From Bacillota bacterium (GTDB lineage Bacteria; Bacillota; Sulfobacillia; Sulfobacillales; JAIMBI01), in NCBI GenBank assembly GCA_021795575.1, contig JAJYPH010000019.1, forward strand, positions 1 to 33,577: a stretch of 33,577 nucleotides of DNA, read 5' to 3'. A program made the position numbers and the translations under genes. Shown here piece after piece: positions 31,673 to 33,577 of the stretch; the stretch's first letter is position 1; every line of letters starts with the position of its first letter. A model generated the notes under the pieces. That model was not told the DNA's origin. It made no database searches and saw only the letters and a list, made by a program, of their open reading frames with translations.

Positions 31673-32542
31673 TCAGGGAGCGGCCAGCCTGCGCGGCTCG
31701 GCAGGGTAGCGCAGCAGCCGGGTGTGGGGTGGGGTCGTGCCCTCGATGATGACCGGGGTGCCGAGGTGCGTGAAGTGCCAGAGCCAACCGGCATCCTCGG
31801 CCACGCCCGCCGGGTGGGGATTGCCGGTGCGGGTGGAGAGCTGGATGCACCCGTGGCTGTGGGGCACGCCGAACTGCCGGGCCCAGTAGGCGCCATGAAT
31901 CGCGATACCCTGGTAGATGTACTGCGCATACGGGACGTGCGCCACGTGATAGGCATCCGGCTGCCCGGGGCGCCCGTAGCGCATGTCGCCGCTTTTTACG
32001 CGCCGCCAGACGTAAAAGTGGCCGGTGGGCGTGGGATACTCCGGCGTCACGCCGGTGGAGACGGGCAGGGTGGCCACCAGGTGGCTGCCCTCATACGCTT
32101 GCAGCACCTGCAGCGTGAGGTTGACCACCACGGTCCGATTGTCGTCGGTCTGGATGGTGTCGGTGGCGGCGGCCGCGACCGGTCGGCCCGCATAGAGCGA
32201 CGCGGCCTGCACGTGCACCGCGATGCGCTGGGTGCCGGGCCACCGGCCAGTGGGGTGAATCTGATACGCATCGCGGCTGAGACGAATGAGGTGCCAGGGC
32301 ACGGCGGGCGTGACCGTCACGGCGCGCTGGAGACGGCGGGGACTGGTGGGCCAGGGCAGCGTGATGGTGATGGGCTCATCCACGCCAAAAACGCCCGACG
32401 AGCGGGGCGCGAGGTGCACCACGGCCGGGCCTGGCGCCGGGGACCGCCCGGTGGCGGGGGGCATGCGCCACCAAAGGGCCCACGCGGCCAAAATAAAGAG
32501 CGCCAGCGAGAGGATCCCGTACCAGTACATCCGAGTGCGCAT
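31673..32542 (-). CDS. Membrane-anchored L,D-transpeptidase (YkuD domain)
   Basis: This 289-residue protein has one N-terminal membrane anchor (about residues 6-24) and a beta-rich middle domain with VTPAVPWHLIRLSRDAYQIH, of the Ig-like type found in Ldt proteins. The YkuD domain contains VSTGVTPEYPTPTGHFYVW, IHGAYWARQFGVPHSHGCIQLS and the catalytic Cys232 in SHGC. It cross-links peptidoglycan stem peptides (3-3 links) or attaches proteins outside the membrane. I chose ATG 32542, with GGAGG about 11 bases upstream; the frame open to 32911 overlaps the divergent moaD. The 97 bases to moaD show no clear promoter. Confidence 0.9.
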   Translation of the reverse strand: MRTRMYWYGILSLALFILAAWALWWRMPPATGRSPAPGPAVVHLAPRSSGVFGVDEPITITLPWPTSPRRLQRAVTVTPAVPWHLIRLSRDAYQIHPTGRWPGTQRIAVHVQAASLYAGRPVAAAATDTIQTDDNRTVVVNLTLQVLQAYEGSHLVATLPVSTGVTPEYPTPTGHFYVWRRVKSGDMRYGRPGQPDAYHVAHVPYAQYIYQGIAIHGAYWARQFGVPHSHGCIQLSTRTGNPHPAGVAEDAGWLWHFTHLGTPVIIEGTTPPHTRLLRYPAEPRRLAAP

Positions 32543-32639
32543 GAGTCTGCTATCCTCCAAGCAGTACAACCCGTCGAGACCCGGACACCACGGTCGCTGT
32601 GCACCAAGACGCCGTTGATTCGACAGGAGGCTTTCAGGC

Positions 32640-32933
32640 ATGACGGAGCCCCAATCATTAGCGGACCCGATCCACTCGGCAAACCCCGTGGACAGCATTC
32701 CCATCACCGTGCTGTTTTTCTCGTTTGCCGCCGAACGCGTGGGGGCGCACCGGCTTGAGCGCACGGTGCCGCGCGCCACCACCGTGGCGCGGCTGTTTGC
32801 GGAGTACGCGGCCCAGCTGGGCGCTGGGGCGGACCGGTTTCTGTTTTCTGTGAACGAAGTGTGGGCGCCGGCCACGCGCGAACTCAGCCCCGGCGACGTG
32901 GTGGCCATCATCCCGCCGGTGGCGGGAGGTTAG
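32640..32933 (+). CDS. moaD: Molybdopterin synthase small subunit MoaD
   Basis: This 97-residue ubiquitin-fold protein ends in VAGG, the Gly-Gly tail that carries the thiocarboxylate sulfur. Its core is VLFFSFAAERVGAHRLERTV, FLFSVNEVWAPATRELSPGD and VVAIIPPVAGG. It has about 20 extra polar N-terminal residues compared with typical MoaD. AGGAGG lies about 10 bases before the ATG. moaE follows after 4 bases, so the two subunits of molybdopterin synthase are encoded together. Other moa/moe genes are not in the window. Confidence 0.92.
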   Translation: MTEPQSLADPIHSANPVDSIPITVLFFSFAAERVGAHRLERTVPRATTVARLFAEYAAQLGAGADRFLFSVNEVWAPATRELSPGDVVAIIPPVAGG

Positions 32934-32937
32934 CCGC

Positions 32938-33399
32938 GTGGGCGGGGCCGAAGCGGCAGCGTGGTACCACGTGGGACCGGAACCCATCGTGGTGGCCGAC
33001 TTGCTGGAACGGCTGGCCGATCCCGCCGCGGGCGGTCAGGCACTGTTCCTGGGCGTGGTGCGCCACGAGTTTATGGGACGGCCCACCCTGGGCCTCGAGT
33101 ACGAAGCCTACACGCCGATGGCGCTCGCGGAATTTGACCGCATTGGGTCCGAGCTGGTCCGGGAGTTTGGCCTCTGCCGGCTCGTGATCGTGCACCGGGT
33201 TGGGCGCCTCACGATTGGCGAGACCAGCGTGTTCGTGGGGGCCTCCGCCCCGCACCGGCCGGCCGCGTTCGCCGCCTGCCGGGCAGGCATTGACCGGGTG
33301 AAGGACCGGGCGCCCATTTTTAAGGCGGAGCTGTGGGATGACGGATCGCGCCGCTGGCATGGGGCGCCCGATGGGCCGCCGGTGTCACCGGACGGCTAG
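32938..33399 (+). CDS. moaE: Molybdopterin synthase catalytic subunit MoaE
   Basis: This 153-residue protein with MoaD converts precursor Z (cyclic pyranopterin) to molybdopterin. Recognised blocks are FLGVVRHEFMGRPTLGLEYEAY, IVHRVGRLTIGETSVFVGAS, APHRPAAFAACRAGIDRVKD and APIFKAELWDDGSRRW, with the lysines of V-K-D-R and I-F-K-A-E matching the active-site region. The start is GTG with GGGAGG about 8 bases upstream, inside the end of moaD. A strong terminator follows at 33431. Confidence 0.93.
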   Translation: MGGAEAAAWYHVGPEPIVVADLLERLADPAAGGQALFLGVVRHEFMGRPTLGLEYEAYTPMALAEFDRIGSELVREFGLCRLVIVHRVGRLTIGETSVFVGASAPHRPAAFAACRAGIDRVKDRAPIFKAELWDDGSRRWHGAPDGPPVSPDG

Positions 33400-33430
33400 C
33401 GCTCTCTCGGGGAGGACGGGGCGAACATAG

Positions 33431-33464
33431 AAACGCGGGAGGGGGATGTCTCCTCCCGCGTTTT
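33431..33464. terminator. Intrinsic (probably bidirectional) terminator after moaE
   Basis: AAACGCGGGAGG (33431-33442) and CCTCCCGCGTTT (33452-33463) form a perfect 12-bp stem with a 9-base loop, flanked by A's on the left and TTTT on the right. It can terminate moaDE from the left and the minus-strand gene from the right. Confidence 0.85.
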
Positions 33465-33472
33465 GAATCGGC

Positions 33473-33577
33473 TCAGGGGGCCCACTGGGAATACTGCAGG
33501 TACAGCGCCTCGATGTTGGCCACGTACTGTTGGACCGGGGCACCCCAGGACTGGGCAAACAGGCCCGCCAGGCTGCC
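33473..33577 (-). CDS. 3' end of an unrecognised gene, cut by the window edge
   Basis: The minus strand reads the last 34 codons of a protein, GSLAGLFAQSWGAPVQQYVA, NIEALYLQYSQWAP, then TGA at 33473-33475. It abuts the terminator that also serves moaDE, as a real gene end would. The tail looks amphipathic helical. It is too short to assign a family. Confidence 0.55.
   Translation of the reverse strand, partial: GSLAGLFAQSWGAPVQQYVANIEALYLQYSQWAP

Noticed and set aside
1-33577. CRISPR arrays, tRNA or rRNA genes
   Set aside because: I saw no regularly spaced repeats, no tRNA-like cloverleaf or CCA-ended segment, and no rRNA-like stretch; a covariance-model scan was not possible.

Overview
The window is GC-rich bacterial DNA. 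Shine-Dalgarno sites are strong (GGAGG type) and GTG/TTG starts are frequent. The gene set includes a secreted S53 acid-type peptidase, an Lmo0937-like micropeptide, a HemL, a YchF-like P-loop protein, peptide importers and a phenylacetate epoxidase. Together these suggest a high-GC Bacillota of the Sulfobacillus/Thermaerobacter kind, possibly an acidophile. That placement is inference: no rRNA or tRNA gene was seen to confirm it.

Region 1 (about 0.3-15.7 kb) concerns peptides and amino acids. On the minus strand lie an Asp/Glu racemase-family gene, an S9 prolyl-oligopeptidase-type peptidase and a large BNR/VPS10-type beta-propeller protein. A DauR/YheO-type regulator diverges from the racemase. 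It is followed on the plus strand by a peptide-binding lipoprotein, a TldD/TldE metalloprotease pair, two Dpp/Opp-type permeases and an S53 (kumamolisin/sedolisin) protease. A plausible reading is extracellular proteolysis, import, intracellular trimming, then amino-acid conversion. The transporter ATPases are not in the window. A short GTTAGAC-containing motif lies just downstream of the candidate promoters of both the S9 gene and the binding-protein gene.

Region 2 (15.8-20.9 kb) holds a nitrilase divergent from paaABCD (phenylacetyl-CoA epoxidase A, B and C plus the PaaD maturation protein), followed by a convergent MFS transporter. The reductase gene paaE is not next to them.

Region 3 (21.2-25.7 kb) is an accessory stretch with gene decay. 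It has an NrtS-like small membrane protein, a glutaredoxin-like gene with an in-frame TGA and a lost second cysteine, an intact Crp/Fnr regulator, a two-helix membrane protein and a thioredoxin-like CxxC protein. It also has a frameshifted C-terminal remnant of a peroxiredoxin-like gene, a frameshifted four-helix membrane protein and an IS110-family transposase in several frames.

Region 4 (25.9 kb to the end) is mostly ordinary: an M24 aminopeptidase, a 56-residue membrane micropeptide, an unrecognised polytopic membrane protein, an APH-type phosphotransferase, YchF-like, HemL, an L,D-transpeptidase, MoaD and MoaE. A strong intrinsic terminator follows, then the 3' end of an unrecognised minus-strand gene cut by the window edge. 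No CRISPR array, tRNA or rRNA was recognised.
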